From the NCBI GenBank assembly GCA_965261065.1, contig OZ253444.1:7936001-8000000 (forward strand): DNA of 64,000 nt, in the 5' to 3' direction. The position numbers and the translations under genes were made by a program. Source of the stretch: JAKZVK01 sp965261065. Lineage in GTDB: Bacteria > Acidobacteriota > Terriglobia > Bryobacterales > UBA6623. A model generated the notes under the pieces. It was not told the DNA's origin, did not search any database, and worked only from the letters and a program-made list of their open reading frames with translations. The stretch's first letter is position 1. Every line of letters begins with the position of its first letter. Below, in pieces: positions 17,264 to 26,181 of this stretch.

Positions 17264-17592
17264 TGTGCTGACCGGGCACATGGGTAACACTTTATGCCAA
17301 GCACATAGGTAACACTTTTTCGGGCCGGCTGATGCGAAGTCTGCGCTAACTCTCGTGGAATCAGGGCACTGGCAAAGCTTTCTTCGGCCGAGGCTAGGCT
17401 GGGCCATCGCCTTGGTAAGCGGAGGAAACCAAAGGAGTTCGGCCCCGGTTCTGTCAAGGCCTCGCGCCCGCGAGCCGACAGGGGAGCCTTGACAGGTTCG
17501 GGGGCGAACTCCAGCCTTGAATAGCAAGGCGATGGTCCATGTGTTACCTATGTGCTTGGCATAAAGTGTTACCCATGTGCCCGGTCAGCACA
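17264..17592. mobile_element. MITE-like element, 329 bp with 52-bp perfect inverted repeats
   Basis: The left arm 17264-17315 and right arm 17541-17592 are exact reverse complements over 52 bp (outer ends TGTGCTGACCGGGCACATGG). The 225-bp interior has no convincing gene but contains a nested inverted repeat, TGTCAAGGC facing GCCTTGACA, around a CTCGCG/CGCGAG palindrome. No clear target duplication is visible. Size and structure fit a non-autonomous element mobilised by a transposase outside this window. It sits between the rmlA-like gene and the glycosyltransferase. Confidence 0.8.
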
Positions 17593-17849
17593 GCCTTTGC
17601 GGCAGGCACATCTGCCCTAGAGGGTCAACGCGAGCCCCGGCTGAGAACAGACTCTCAGCCGCAACCCAAACGCACGATCTCAGCCTCGGCACAATGCCAC
17701 TCTACTTGCACCGAAGCAAGCCGCGAAGCGGCGTTGGATGTTAGCCCAGGGTAAAGCCGTCCTGGTCTTGGACAGCGGAACCCTGGGTATAAATCCAGCG
17801 TCCGGAGCCCTGAAAGGGCTATGGAAAAGCCACAAGGCAGCGTCCGCCC
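17593..17849. repeat. Gene-free stretch with REP-like hairpin
   Basis: No gene is seen. Near the rmlA-like stop there is a hairpin with arms AGCCCT and AGGGCT around GAA (17807-17821), the same motif type as in the repeat cluster at 20130-20520. The phrase CCCAGGG recurs as CCCTGGG about 40 bp later. Confidence 0.4.
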
Positions 17850-18602
17850 TCACTCCCCGTCCGAACCGTTGAGACTCTGCAGATTGGCTCCCGTCTTGGC
17901 GACCAGATTAGTCGCGCGCTGCAGAGACTCGAAGGTTCCCGCATCAGTCCACCAGCCATCGAGAAACGAGTACGCGAGGTTTCCGTCGCCGATGTAGAGG
18001 TTGTTGACGTCCGTGATTTCCAGTTCGCCTCGCGCCGAGGGTTCGAGTTTGCGGATCTTGTCAAACACCGTCTCGTCGTACATATAGATCCCGGTCACCG
18101 CATAGTTCGATTTCGGATGACGAGGCTTCTCATCGATATGCGCGATCCGCTCGCCGGCCACTTCGGCGACGCCGAAACGCTGCGCATCGTCCACGGCCTT
18201 GAGCAGTACGCGGGCGCCCTGCGGCTGCTTCCGGAACGCCGCGACGGCATCGTTGATGTTGCCTTCGATGATGTTGTCGCCCAGCATCACACACAGCCTC
18301 TCTCCTTCGGAGAAGTGCTCGGCCAGGTCCAAGGCTTCGGCGATGCCCCCCTCGCCTTCCTGGTAGGTGTAGTTCAAGTGCTTCAAGCCGAACTCCTTGC
18401 CGTTGCCCAGCAGACGCAGGAAATCACCCGCGTTCTGCCCGCCGGTGACGATCAGGATGTCTCTAATTCCCGCGCTGACCAGCGTGCTGATCGGGTAATA
18501 GACCATCGGCTTGTCATAGACCGGCAGCAAGTGCTTGTTCGTAATGCGCGTCAGGGGATCCAGCCGACTTCCCAGACCACCCGCTAAGACAACACCCTTC
18601 AT
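17850..18602 (-). CDS. rmlA: Sugar-phosphate nucleotidylyltransferase (RmlA-like)
   Basis: This 250-residue enzyme begins MKGVVLAGGLGSRLDPLTR, the nucleotide-binding signature of glucose-1-phosphate thymidylyltransferases. HLLPVYDKPMVYYP, LGDNIIEGNI, HIDEKPRHPKSNYAVTGIY and LDGWWTDAGTFESL follow. It should make dTDP-glucose (or a related activated sugar) for deoxysugar synthesis. It is shorter than the 290-residue E. coli form, matching the short RmlA group. It is encoded on the same strand as the glycosyltransferases and is presumably the head of the polysaccharide block. The rest of the rml pathway is not in this window. Confidence 0.88.
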   Translation of the reverse strand: MKGVVLAGGLGSRLDPLTRITNKHLLPVYDKPMVYYPISTLVSAGIRDILIVTGGQNAGDFLRLLGNGKEFGLKHLNYTYQEGEGGIAEALDLAEHFSEGERLCVMLGDNIIEGNINDAVAAFRKQPQGARVLLKAVDDAQRFGVAEVAGERIAHIDEKPRHPKSNYAVTGIYMYDETVFDKIRKLEPSARGELEITDVNNLYIGDGNLAYSFLDGWWTDAGTFESLQRATNLVAKTGANLQSLNGSDGE

Positions 18603-18730
18603 CTGTACCCTCGAAAGTGTAAGTTCAACTCATCGATGGCCGCGTTGGGACCACGCAACCAACGTCAGGCCAAACAGCGTAAGTATATCGCAGGAAAACC
18701 GCAGGAGCCTTTCTCGCACACCGAACCAAC

Positions 18731-18787
18731 CGAACCGTGACCGTCAGGGAGCGATCCAGCACGATCGCTGACGCCACTCGAAGGCCT
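18731..18787. repeat. Dispersed repeat, copy A
   Basis: About 57 bp beginning CGAACCGTGACCGTCAGGGA match 42070-42129 at roughly four bases in five, including the shared end ACGCCACTCG then AAGGCC. Both copies lie in intergenic DNA downstream of unrelated genes. Confidence 0.55.
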
Positions 18788-18819
18788 GTCGACTCCTCTA
18801 ACGCACCGGTTTCAACTCT

Positions 18820-20082
18820 TTACTCGTACCGCAAAACCTCCACCGGCACGATGCGAGCCGCCGAGCCGGAGGGGTAGATGGTCGTCACATAACTGACCAG
18901 CACCGCGGCCGCGGCGACCAGAACCGCGTCCAGCACGTCAGGGGAGAACGGAACGTAGCTCAGGCCGTACACCTGTGCCTCGAGGGGAAGGAGCTGGTAC
19001 GTATCGCACACCCAGCACAGCAGATGTCCGAGCACGAGGCCGACCGCCGTACCGGTCGTTCCGATGATCAACCCCTGGTAGAGGAAGATCGCCCGGATCT
19101 GCTTGCGCGCCGCGCCCATCGACTTGAGGATCGCGATGTCCTTGCTCTTCTCCATCACAATCATCACCAGCGACGTCAGGATGTTCAACGCCGCCACCAG
19201 CATGATCAGCCCGATCGTCACCGCCGTCACCAGCTTCTCGATCTTCAGCGCTTGAAAGATCGTGCGGTTCTGCTCCTTCCAGTTGGTCGCGGAGAACTTG
19301 TCGCCGGCCAAGGCCTCGACCTCGGCGCCCACCTGCTCGGCCATGTCCAGGTCGTCAATCTTGAACTCGATTGAGTTGATGACGTCCGGTAGATTGAGCG
19401 CCTGTTGCGCTGACGGCAGGGTGGTGATGACCCAGTGATTGTCGTACTGGTAGAACCCCGAATCCATGATGCCGGCGACCCGAAACCGTTTCTCGCCCGC
19501 CACCGGACCGAACGGCGTCATCTCCCCCTGCGGGTTGATCACCGTCACGAGCGTCTCCATGCGCGCGCCGATGTGGTCAGCCAGTTGGTCGCCGATGATG
19601 ATGCCCGGGAAATCGTCAGGTCGCTCGAGATCATCGACGGACCCCTGCTTGAGGTTCGCCAGCATTCCTGATACATCCAACTCGCTGGCCAGGTCAATGC
19701 CCTTGAGCACGGCGCCCTGGCTCCTCGCCGTGCTCGACACCATCACTTCCCCATAGAGGGCGGGAGCGACCGACACCACATGCTCCACGTCTTGAAAGCC
19801 GCCCACGAAGTTCCGCCAATCTTCGATTCCGAATCCGCGCTCCTTCTCGAGCAGGTTGACGTGCGCCGTAGCGCCCATCAGGTAGCGCTGCAAGTCTTGC
19901 TGCACGCCATTGTTGATGGCCATGGCGATGACCAGCGCCGTGACCCCCATCGCGACACCCGCCACCGACAGCAGCGTCACAATCGAGATGAACTTCTCCT
20001 TGCGCTTCGCGCGCAGGTAGCGCCCGGCAACAAACAGTTCGAACGACCTGCGCCCGGCACGTTCTGGAGGAAGCGTCAGCAT
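18820..20082 (-). CDS. lolE: LolC/LolE-type lipoprotein-releasing ABC permease
   Basis: This 420-residue protein has the FtsX/MacB-type layout. The N-terminus FVAGRYLRAKRKEKFISIVTLLSVAGVAMGV leads into helix 1. A large periplasmic domain follows (about 50-270), then three C-terminal helices, with MLVAALNILTSLVMIVMEKSKDIAILKSMGA as the conserved FtsX segment. Such permeases, with LolD, extract lipoproteins from the inner membrane for delivery to the outer membrane. No ATPase gene is adjacent here. The name is by similarity, and LolC and LolE cannot be told apart. Confidence 0.85.
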   Translation of the reverse strand: MLTLPPERAGRRSFELFVAGRYLRAKRKEKFISIVTLLSVAGVAMGVTALVIAMAINNGVQQDLQRYLMGATAHVNLLEKERGFGIEDWRNFVGGFQDVEHVVSVAPALYGEVMVSSTARSQGAVLKGIDLASELDVSGMLANLKQGSVDDLERPDDFPGIIIGDQLADHIGARMETLVTVINPQGEMTPFGPVAGEKRFRVAGIMDSGFYQYDNHWVITTLPSAQQALNLPDVINSIEFKIDDLDMAEQVGAEVEALAGDKFSATNWKEQNRTIFQALKIEKLVTAVTIGLIMLVAALNILTSLVMIVMEKSKDIAILKSMGAARKQIRAIFLYQGLIIGTTGTAVGLVLGHLLCWVCDTYQLLPLEAQVYGLSYVPFSPDVLDAVLVAAAAVLVSYVTTIYPSGSAARIVPVEVLRYE

Positions 20083-20530
20083 GGCTCACGAAGAGTAAAC
20101 CACGGTCCACGCCGGTGCACGCGCACGCAGGTTGTAGCCCCGGCAGGGGCGTTTGAAAGTAGCCCACGGCGCAAGCCGTGGGTAGACAGCCCCAACGATC
20201 CTAAGCCCCGGCAGGGGCGTCTGAGCCGTTCTCTTCCCGATTCCTCGGGACTCAGGTCCGCAACCCGGCACGCTCGGCGTGCATAGCCCGGTTCGACCCC
20301 TGATCGTTGATATCGAAGTTCAGGGCTGCCGCCCAGTCGGGCGGTTCGGCGTGGGTTTCGCCCCGGAGGGGCCGAGAGACAATAGCCCACGGTTTCAACC
20401 GTGGGTATCCGGCGATAAAACTCCTCAAGCCCTGAAAGGGGCGGTACAGCTTTCACGACAACCTTCTGATCGCCCCGAAATCCGGGGCTCATCCCGCGTC
20501 GATAGGGGAAGCTAGCCACTATCTCACCAC
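20083..20530. repeat. Cluster of REP-like palindromes in a 448-bp gene-free gap
   Basis: No gene is seen. The stretch holds two copies of a hairpin with arms GCCCC/GGGGC around GGCA (near 20136 and 20198), two with arms AGCCCACGG and CCGTGGGT (near 20162 and 20382), an AGCCC...GGGGC type near 20428, and CCCCGAAATCCGGGG near 20473. Several are preceded by TAG or GTAG. They lie between lysS and the permease, both on the minus strand, and could act as mRNA stabilisers or weak terminators. Confidence 0.6.
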
Positions 20531-22084
20531 TTACTCGTCCAGCCCCTCAAGCCGCTTCGTCAGCCCGAGTTCGCCTTCGGGCCGCAGCAACGGGAAAAGG
20601 ATGACGTCGCGGATCGAGCGCGAGTCGGTCAGCAGCATCGCCAGGCGGTCAACGCCGATGCCCTCCCCTGCCGTCGGCGGCATGCCGTAGCACAGCGCGC
20701 GGACGTAGTCCTCGTCCATCTCGTGCGCCTCTTGCTCGCCTTGTTGCCGCTGCTGCACTTGCGACTGGAAGCGCCGCCGCTGCTCTTGCGGATCGTTCAG
20801 CTCCGAGTAGGCATTCGCAATCTCCATGCCCCCGGCGTAGATCTCGAACCGCTCGACCCAGTTCGGATCATCCGGCTTCGATTTCGAAAGCGGCGACGCC
20901 TCCACCGGATAGTCGTACACCAGCGTCGGCTGAATCAGGTTCGTCTCGCAGGCATGCTCGAACAAGGCCAGCAGGCAAGCGCCAGGGGACGAGTTCGCCG
21001 TCAGCTTGAGCGGCGACTCGGCCTTCTCGTTGTAGATCCGGACCAGCTCCTTCACGCGCTCTTCGTCGTCCAACTCGCTCACCGATGGGCGCGAGGCTTC
21101 GGCGGGCCAGTGCTCGGCGACCGCCTCTTTGAGAGAGAGGCGGCGCAGGGTCGAGAAGTCGATCGTGTTGCCTTCGAACTTCACCACCGGGTTCCCGCCG
21201 TTGACGGCCGCCGCCGCGTCGCGCAGCATCTCTTCGCTCAGGTCCATCAAATCGCGATAGTCGCTGTAGGCTTGATAGAACTCGAGCATCGTGAATTCCG
21301 GGTTGTGCTGGCTCGAGACGCCCTCGTTGCGGAAATTACGGTTGATTTCATAGACGCGGTCGAGGCCGCCGACGACCAGCCGCTTCAGATACAGCTCCGG
21401 CGCGATGCGCAGGAACAAGTCGACGTCGAGCGTGTTGTGATGCGTTTGAAACGGCCGCGCCAGCGCGCCCCCGTAGATCGGCTGCATCATCGGCGTCTCG
21501 ACTTCGACGTACCCGCGCTTTTCGAGCGAGCGCCGCAGGGCCGCGATCAACTTCTCCCGCTTGAGGAAGACCGCGCGCACCTCGGGGTTGGTCAGCAGAT
21601 CGAGGTAGCGCTGGCGATAGCGGATCTCGACGTCCTGCAAGCCGTGCCACTTCTCTGGCAGCGACAGTAGCGCCTTGGCGAGGAACTCGAGACGCTCAAC
21701 CCGAACGGTCAACTCCCCCGTACGCGTGCGAAACAGCCGCCCCTCCGCTCCGATGATGTCGCCGGCGTCGAGCTTCTTGTAGAGTTCGAACGCCCTCTCG
21801 CCCACCTCGTCCTTGCGGACGTAGAGCTGGATCTTCTCCCCTTGCTGCTGGATGTGGCAGAAGCCGGCCTTGCCCTGCCGCCGGACGGTCATCAGCCGCC
21901 CGCACACTTTGACCGGCACCGTCTCGTTTTCGAGCCGTTCGCCGTCCCACGACTCGTACTCCTCGTGGATACGGCCCGGGGTATGGGTGTAGTCGAACTT
22001 GCGCGGGTAGGCCGAGTACCCGAGCGCCTCGATCTCCTTGATTTTTTGATAGCGCTGCTCGAACAGCCGATCTTCTTGGGACAA
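20531..22084 (-). CDS. lysS: Lysyl-tRNA synthetase, class II
   Basis: This 517-residue enzyme charges tRNA-Lys. It starts at a TTG with GGAG about ten bases upstream. The N-terminal OB-fold anticodon-binding domain (about 60-150) contains VKVCGRLMTVRRQGKAGFCH. Class II motif 2 is RNFRNEGVSSQHNPEFTMLE and motif 3 is GIGVDRLAMLLT. Length and motifs match bacterial LysRS. It is divergent from korA, with a 445-bp shared upstream region. Confidence 0.95.
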   Translation of the reverse strand: MSQEDRLFEQRYQKIKEIEALGYSAYPRKFDYTHTPGRIHEEYESWDGERLENETVPVKVCGRLMTVRRQGKAGFCHIQQQGEKIQLYVRKDEVGERAFELYKKLDAGDIIGAEGRLFRTRTGELTVRVERLEFLAKALLSLPEKWHGLQDVEIRYRQRYLDLLTNPEVRAVFLKREKLIAALRRSLEKRGYVEVETPMMQPIYGGALARPFQTHHNTLDVDLFLRIAPELYLKRLVVGGLDRVYEINRNFRNEGVSSQHNPEFTMLEFYQAYSDYRDLMDLSEEMLRDAAAAVNGGNPVVKFEGNTIDFSTLRRLSLKEAVAEHWPAEASRPSVSELDDEERVKELVRIYNEKAESPLKLTANSSPGACLLALFEHACETNLIQPTLVYDYPVEASPLSKSKPDDPNWVERFEIYAGGMEIANAYSELNDPQEQRRRFQSQVQQRQQGEQEAHEMDEDYVRALCYGMPPTAGEGIGVDRLAMLLTDSRSIRDVILFPLLRPEGELGLTKRLEGLDE

Positions 22085-22529
22085 AAGGGGGACTCCGAAA
22101 GGAAGGGGAGAGCTAGTCCCCCATTATACCGGCGGCCCTCCCCAATCTCAGCGCAACACTCCCAACCTGAGACTCAGAGCCGCAGGCGTCAGCCTGCGTT
22201 GACAAACTCCCACCCACGCGGAGCCCTTAATTTTGCACCGACGCCCTGGCCCACCACATCCGAGGCGTGGGCGTGTGAAGTGAGCCCGCGCGCAACCCAC
22301 CCTGACTGCAACGGCCCTCCCCATCCCCCACCAACGAAACCCAAGGCCCCTTCCACCGCGTCGTACTCATCAGAGGGCGGCGGCGGGCTCATGGCCCTGG
22401 CACCCCCTTTTTTTTCAGACACCTAGGGCGTTTCCTCAACTTTGCCGCCCACGGGATCTTTGTTATGATGATCAGTAATCCCCCCCCTACACGGGCGGTT
22501 CGTCCACGGGTTCTCGCTAAAGGAACGGC
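22085..22529. other. Divergent intergenic region between lysS and korA
   Basis: No gene is seen in 445 bp. It contains a GCAGGC/GCCTGC hairpin (near 22182), a T-run near 22409 and a promoter-like pair upstream of korA. The lower part before korA has a run of C (near 22480). Confidence 0.5.
22442..22469 (+). promoter_or_regulatory. Candidate sigma70 promoter of korAB
   Basis: A -35-like TTGCCG (22442-22447) and a -10-like TATGAT (22464-22469) are separated by 16 bp. They lie 60 bp upstream of the korA ATG, which itself has AAGGAA at the right distance. The -35 box is only a partial match. Confidence 0.4.
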
Positions 22530-24371
22530 ATGTCCACAGTTGAAGCTGCACCGGTGGCCTTAGGTCCACCTGCACCCGCAGACCGCGTCGTTAACGATTT
22601 CAGCATCCAGGTCGCCACGGTCAACGGCTCCGGAAGTCAGACGGCCAATCTCGTTCTGCTCCGGGCGTTGTTCCAGATGGGCATCCCGGTTTCGGCCAAG
22701 AACTTGTTTCCGTCGAACATCGCCGGCCTGCCCACGTGGTACACCATCCGTGCCAACAAGCACGGGTTCATCGGCCGCAAGCGCGGGATTGATTTCCTCG
22801 TCGCGATGAATCCCGAAACCGCCCGCGACGATGTGCTCGATCTTCCCGCCGACGCCGCCGTTGTCTACGACGAGCCACTGCATCTGGACTCGATCCGCAC
22901 CGACCTGCATTTCTACCCCGTTCCGTTCACCAAGATCGTCACGCCCGTCTGCCCCAACGCCAAGCTGCGCAGGCTCGTCCGCAACATCATCTACGACGGC
23001 GTGCTGGCCTATCTGCTTGGTATCGATCTCGAGGAAATCGAGAAGGCGCTGCGGAAGCAATTCAAGAGAAAGCCTAAGGCAGCGGACCTCAACTGGAACG
23101 CCGTCACCGCCGGTTACGAGTACGCCAAGCAAGAGCTGGGCAAGGCCGACCCGTTCTATGTCGAGCGGATGAACGCCACAGCCGGCAAGGTCATCATCGA
23201 GGGCAACGCGGCTGTCGCTTTGGGCGCGATGTTCGCCGGGGTCAGCGTGGTCACCTGGTATCCGATCACCCCGTCGTCGTCCGTGGCCGAGTCGCTGACC
23301 GAATACGCGCGCCAGTACCGCATGGATCCCGAGACCGGCAAGGCCACGTTCGCGATCGTGCAGGCCGAAGACGAACTCGCTTCGATTGGCATGGCCATCG
23401 GCGCCGGTTGGGCCGGCGCCCGCTCGATGACCACCACCGCCGGCCCCGGCATCTCGCTGATGTCGGAGTTCATCGGCCTCGGCTATTTCGCCGAGATCCC
23501 CGTCGTCATCGTCAACGTCCAGCGCATGGGGCCCTCGACCGGACTGCCCACGCGTACCGCGCAAGGCGATCTGCTGGCTTGCGCGACGCTGTCGCACGGC
23601 GACACCAAGCACCCGCTGCTGATCCCCTCGACGCCCGAGGAATGCTTCACCATGACCGGCCAGGCCTTCGACCTCGCCGAGGAGTTGCAGACCCCCGTCT
23701 TCGTGATGATGGACCTCGACCTCGGCATGAACTACTGGATGGCCGACGAGTTCAAATACCCGACCAGGCCTTTCAAGCGCGGCAAGGTGCTCGACGCCGC
23801 CGACCTCGAACGCTTGGGCGAGTTCTCACGCTATCGCGACGTCGATGGCGACGGGATCTGCTACCGCACGCTGCCCGGCACCGACCATCCGCTCGCCGCC
23901 TACTTCACCCGCGGCACCGGACACAACGAACACGCCCAATACAGCGAACGCCCCGCCGACTGGGCCCGCAACATGGAGCGGCTCAGCCGTAAGTTCGAGA
24001 CCGCCCGTTCGATGATGCCGCGCCCGGAGATCGACCTCGTCGAAGACGCCTCCGTCGGCTTCATCGGCTGCGGCACCAGCAACTGGGCGATCGTCGAGAG
24101 CCGCGAACAGTTGAAGGCCGAGCACGACGCCCGCACCTCGTATCTGCGCCTGCTGGCCTATCCGTTCGACAAAGAGTTGACGGACTTCATCCGGCGTCAC
24201 CACCACGTTTACATCGTCGATCAGAACCGCGACGGCCAATTGTTCGAGCTGATTCGCTCCGACACGCCGGCGGACCTGATCGAGCGCCTCCGCAGCGTCC
24301 GCTATTTCGGCGGACTGCCGCTCGATGCGCGCACCGTCACCGAATCCGTTGTTGAGCAGGAGGGCCTGTGA
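22530..24371 (+). CDS. korA: 2-oxoacid:ferredoxin oxidoreductase, fused gamma-alpha subunit
   Basis: This 613-residue subunit of a 2-oxoglutarate (or related 2-oxoacid) ferredoxin oxidoreductase is active in the reductive or anaerobic branch of the TCA cycle. Residues 25-190 are the gamma domain (VATVNGSGSQTANLVLLRAL, then NLFPSNIAGLPTWYTIR). Residues 210-600 are the alpha domain, with GNAAVALGAMFAGVSVVTWY, ITPSSSVAESL and EDELASIGMAIGAGWAGAR. The fused gamma-alpha arrangement is typical of two-subunit KorAB. The stop overlaps the korB GTG by 4 nt (GTGA). The preferred substrate cannot be read. Confidence 0.9.
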   Translation: MSTVEAAPVALGPPAPADRVVNDFSIQVATVNGSGSQTANLVLLRALFQMGIPVSAKNLFPSNIAGLPTWYTIRANKHGFIGRKRGIDFLVAMNPETARDDVLDLPADAAVVYDEPLHLDSIRTDLHFYPVPFTKIVTPVCPNAKLRRLVRNIIYDGVLAYLLGIDLEEIEKALRKQFKRKPKAADLNWNAVTAGYEYAKQELGKADPFYVERMNATAGKVIIEGNAAVALGAMFAGVSVVTWYPITPSSSVAESLTEYARQYRMDPETGKATFAIVQAEDELASIGMAIGAGWAGARSMTTTAGPGISLMSEFIGLGYFAEIPVVIVNVQRMGPSTGLPTRTAQGDLLACATLSHGDTKHPLLIPSTPEECFTMTGQAFDLAEELQTPVFVMMDLDLGMNYWMADEFKYPTRPFKRGKVLDAADLERLGEFSRYRDVDGDGICYRTLPGTDHPLAAYFTRGTGHNEHAQYSERPADWARNMERLSRKFETARSMMPRPEIDLVEDASVGFIGCGTSNWAIVESREQLKAEHDARTSYLRLLAYPFDKELTDFIRRHHHVYIVDQNRDGQLFELIRSDTPADLIERLRSVRYFGGLPLDARTVTESVVEQEGL

Positions 24372-25420
24372 GCACCGCGACCGCCCCGCCACCCAAGAAG
24401 GTCAACCGCGTCGGCCTCGAGTTGAAGGACTACCGCGGCCTCAAAACCACGCTCTGCGCCGGCTGCGGCCACAACTCGATCTCCGAGCGCGTCATCGAGT
24501 GTTTCTACGAGATGGGCGTCCAGCCGACCCGCGTCGCAAAGTTTTCGGGCATCGGTTGCTCCTCGAAATCGCCGGCCTACTTTCTCAACATGTCGCACGG
24601 GTTCAACGCCGTGCACGGACGCATGCCCTCGGTCGCCACCGGCGCGATGCTCGCCAACAAGACCCTGCTGGCGTTGGGCGTCACCGGCGACGGCGACACC
24701 GCCTCGATCGGCATCGGCCAGTTCGTTCACCTGATGCGGCGCAACCTGCCGATCATCTACGTCATCGAAGACAACGGCTGTTACGGCCTCACCAAGGGAC
24801 AGTTCTCGGCCACCGCCGACATGGGCTCGACGGCCAAGAGCGGCATCGCCAACGACCTGCCTCCCATTGACACCTGCGCGCTGGCGATCCAACTCGGCGC
24901 GACCTACGTGGCCCGCTCCTTCTCCGGCGACAAAAAGCAGTTGCAGGCGATTTTGAAAGGCGCCATCGCCCACCGCGGCACGGCCATGATCGACGTCATT
25001 TCCCCGTGCGTCACCTTCAACGACCACGAGGGCTCGACCAAAAGCTACACCTACGTCCGAGACCACCGCAGCGAGCTCAACTCGGTGGACTTCGTCCCCT
25101 TCTTCAACGAGATCCAGGTCGAAGAGGAATTCGAGCCCGGCACCGTCCGCGAGGTGACGCTGCACGACGGCTCGACGCTGCTTCTCAAGAAGATCGAGGA
25201 AGGCTACGACCCCACCAGCGAGACCGACGCCATCCGAACGCTGCACCAGCACCACCAGAAAGGCGAAGTGCTGACCGGCGTGTTCTTCATCGGCGAGGAC
25301 AAGCCCAACTTCGTCGACCTGCTCGATCTCGGCGACGCCCCGTTGGCGCAAGTCTCCGAAACCACCGGCGGCCGCCCGCCCGAATCCTCCCTCCAATACA
25401 TCATGGAAGACCTGCGCTAG
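24368..25420 (+). CDS. korB: 2-oxoacid:ferredoxin oxidoreductase beta subunit
   Basis: This 350-residue beta subunit binds thiamine diphosphate and a 4Fe-4S cluster. CAGCGHN near residue 31 and FSGIGCSSKSP near 58 supply the cluster cysteines. GDGDTASIGIGQFVHLMRRN (near 116) is the TPP/Mg motif and NGCYGLTKGQFSAT is the conserved strand after it. It starts with GTG inside the korA stop, so the two subunits are coupled. The outer group II intron ends about 25 bp past the stop, on the opposite strand. Confidence 0.92.
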   Translation: MSTATAPPPKKVNRVGLELKDYRGLKTTLCAGCGHNSISERVIECFYEMGVQPTRVAKFSGIGCSSKSPAYFLNMSHGFNAVHGRMPSVATGAMLANKTLLALGVTGDGDTASIGIGQFVHLMRRNLPIIYVIEDNGCYGLTKGQFSATADMGSTAKSGIANDLPPIDTCALAIQLGATYVARSFSGDKKQLQAILKGAIAHRGTAMIDVISPCVTFNDHEGSTKSYTYVRDHRSELNSVDFVPFFNEIQVEEEFEPGTVREVTLHDGSTLLLKKIEEGYDPTSETDAIRTLHQHHQKGEVLTGVFFIGEDKPNFVDLLDLGDAPLAQVSETTGGRPPESSLQYIMEDLR

Positions 25421-25487
25421 AAGGGGTCTGTCGCGCCCCGGGATGATCGGGTCGGGTGACGGGGATTGCGCCCCGGCACCCTCCCAC

Positions 25488-25521
25488 ACCACCGGACATA
25501 CGGTTTTCCGTATCCGGCGGT
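25488..25521 (-). ncRNA. Domain V of the outer group II intron
   Basis: A 34-nt hairpin on the minus strand has a basal stem ACCGCCGGA paired with TCCGGTGGT, an upper stem TACGG/CCGTA and an AAAA tip. It lies about 15 nt after the stop codon of the reverse-transcriptase remnant and is followed by a GGGTG...CACCC domain VI-like stem. Size and layout match catalytic domain V. Confidence 0.75.
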
Positions 25522-25535
25522 TGGACCCGGCGACT

Positions 25536-26107
25536 TTACCGACACGCCGCAAGATTCGATGGCACCACCAACCCGTAGCGTCTCAGAATGGCGTTCGACA
25601 GCCCCGTGTGCAACAACACATGATGCGCCATACTCCACGCTCCACGACGCGTCGCGACTACACGCAGCAGCCCTTCGCCCACTCCCAGCCGCCGTAACGC
25701 TCTCTGGCGGCCTCGCGCCTTGTGCCAACGCAGCCAAAAGCACTTCCGCCTGTGTCGCCGGATCCAACCTTCCAGCCGAAAGACATTCCGGCGCTCCTGG
25801 GCCAGCCGGTACTATCCCCACCAGCCCACCACATACCGCCGCCACTCGTCGCGTAATTCCCGACTCGTGACACGGCGACAACTGCGCCAAATCTCTCGCA
25901 CCTTCTGCTTGAATCGTGCAACACTTTGCGGCGCCACTTCTCGCTGCCCTTGGCGGTTGATGCGAAACCCCAGAAACTTCCGCTCCCAAGGCCTCCCTGC
26001 CCCGCTCTTGACACGGTTCACTCGCAATCGCAGATGCCTCTCGATCCAGTCCCCGATCCCCGCCAACACCCGCTTCGCTGCCGCCTCGCTGCTCCCATAG
26101 ACGTTGC
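25536..26107 (-). pseudogene. ltrA: Reverse transcriptase/maturase of the outer intron, C-terminal part
   Basis: This fragment continues the outer-intron RT directly after its YADD motif. It reads NVYGSSEAAAKRVLAGIGDW, then RPWERKFLGFRINRQGQ, RYVVGWWG, a TAG at 25812-25814, and then YRLAQERRNVFRLEGWIRRH and the maturase tail KCFWLRWHKARGRQRALRRLG, ending at 25536. The TAG replaces what is normally a Tyr or Asn codon in the GWWxYY segment. With only a short N-terminal stub left (27978-28034) it cannot encode an active enzyme. The family (bacterial class C maturase type) is clear from the motifs. Confidence 0.85.
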
Positions 26108-26147
26108 GGTGAGTAGCGCCGGGGAATCGCACCCCGACGCTCTCTCA

Positions 26148-26181
26148 GAACCGTACGTGAACGTCTCCGCTCATACGGCTC
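26148..26181 (-). ncRNA. Domain V of the inner group II intron
   Basis: The 34-nt hairpin begins GAGCCGTATGAGCGG and ends CACGTACGGTTC on the minus strand, a textbook bacterial domain V including the AGC triad. The stop codon of the inner RT (TGA at 26171-26173) lies inside the hairpin. Confidence 0.9.

Noticed and set aside
16109..17527. Long start of the GT4 gene at 17527
   Set aside because: The extra 107 codons are translated MITE sequence; the conserved GT4 N-terminus begins at the TTG with a ribosome-binding site at 17206.
24302..25552. 416-codon open frame opposite korB
   Set aside because: Antisense shadow of a well-supported gene.
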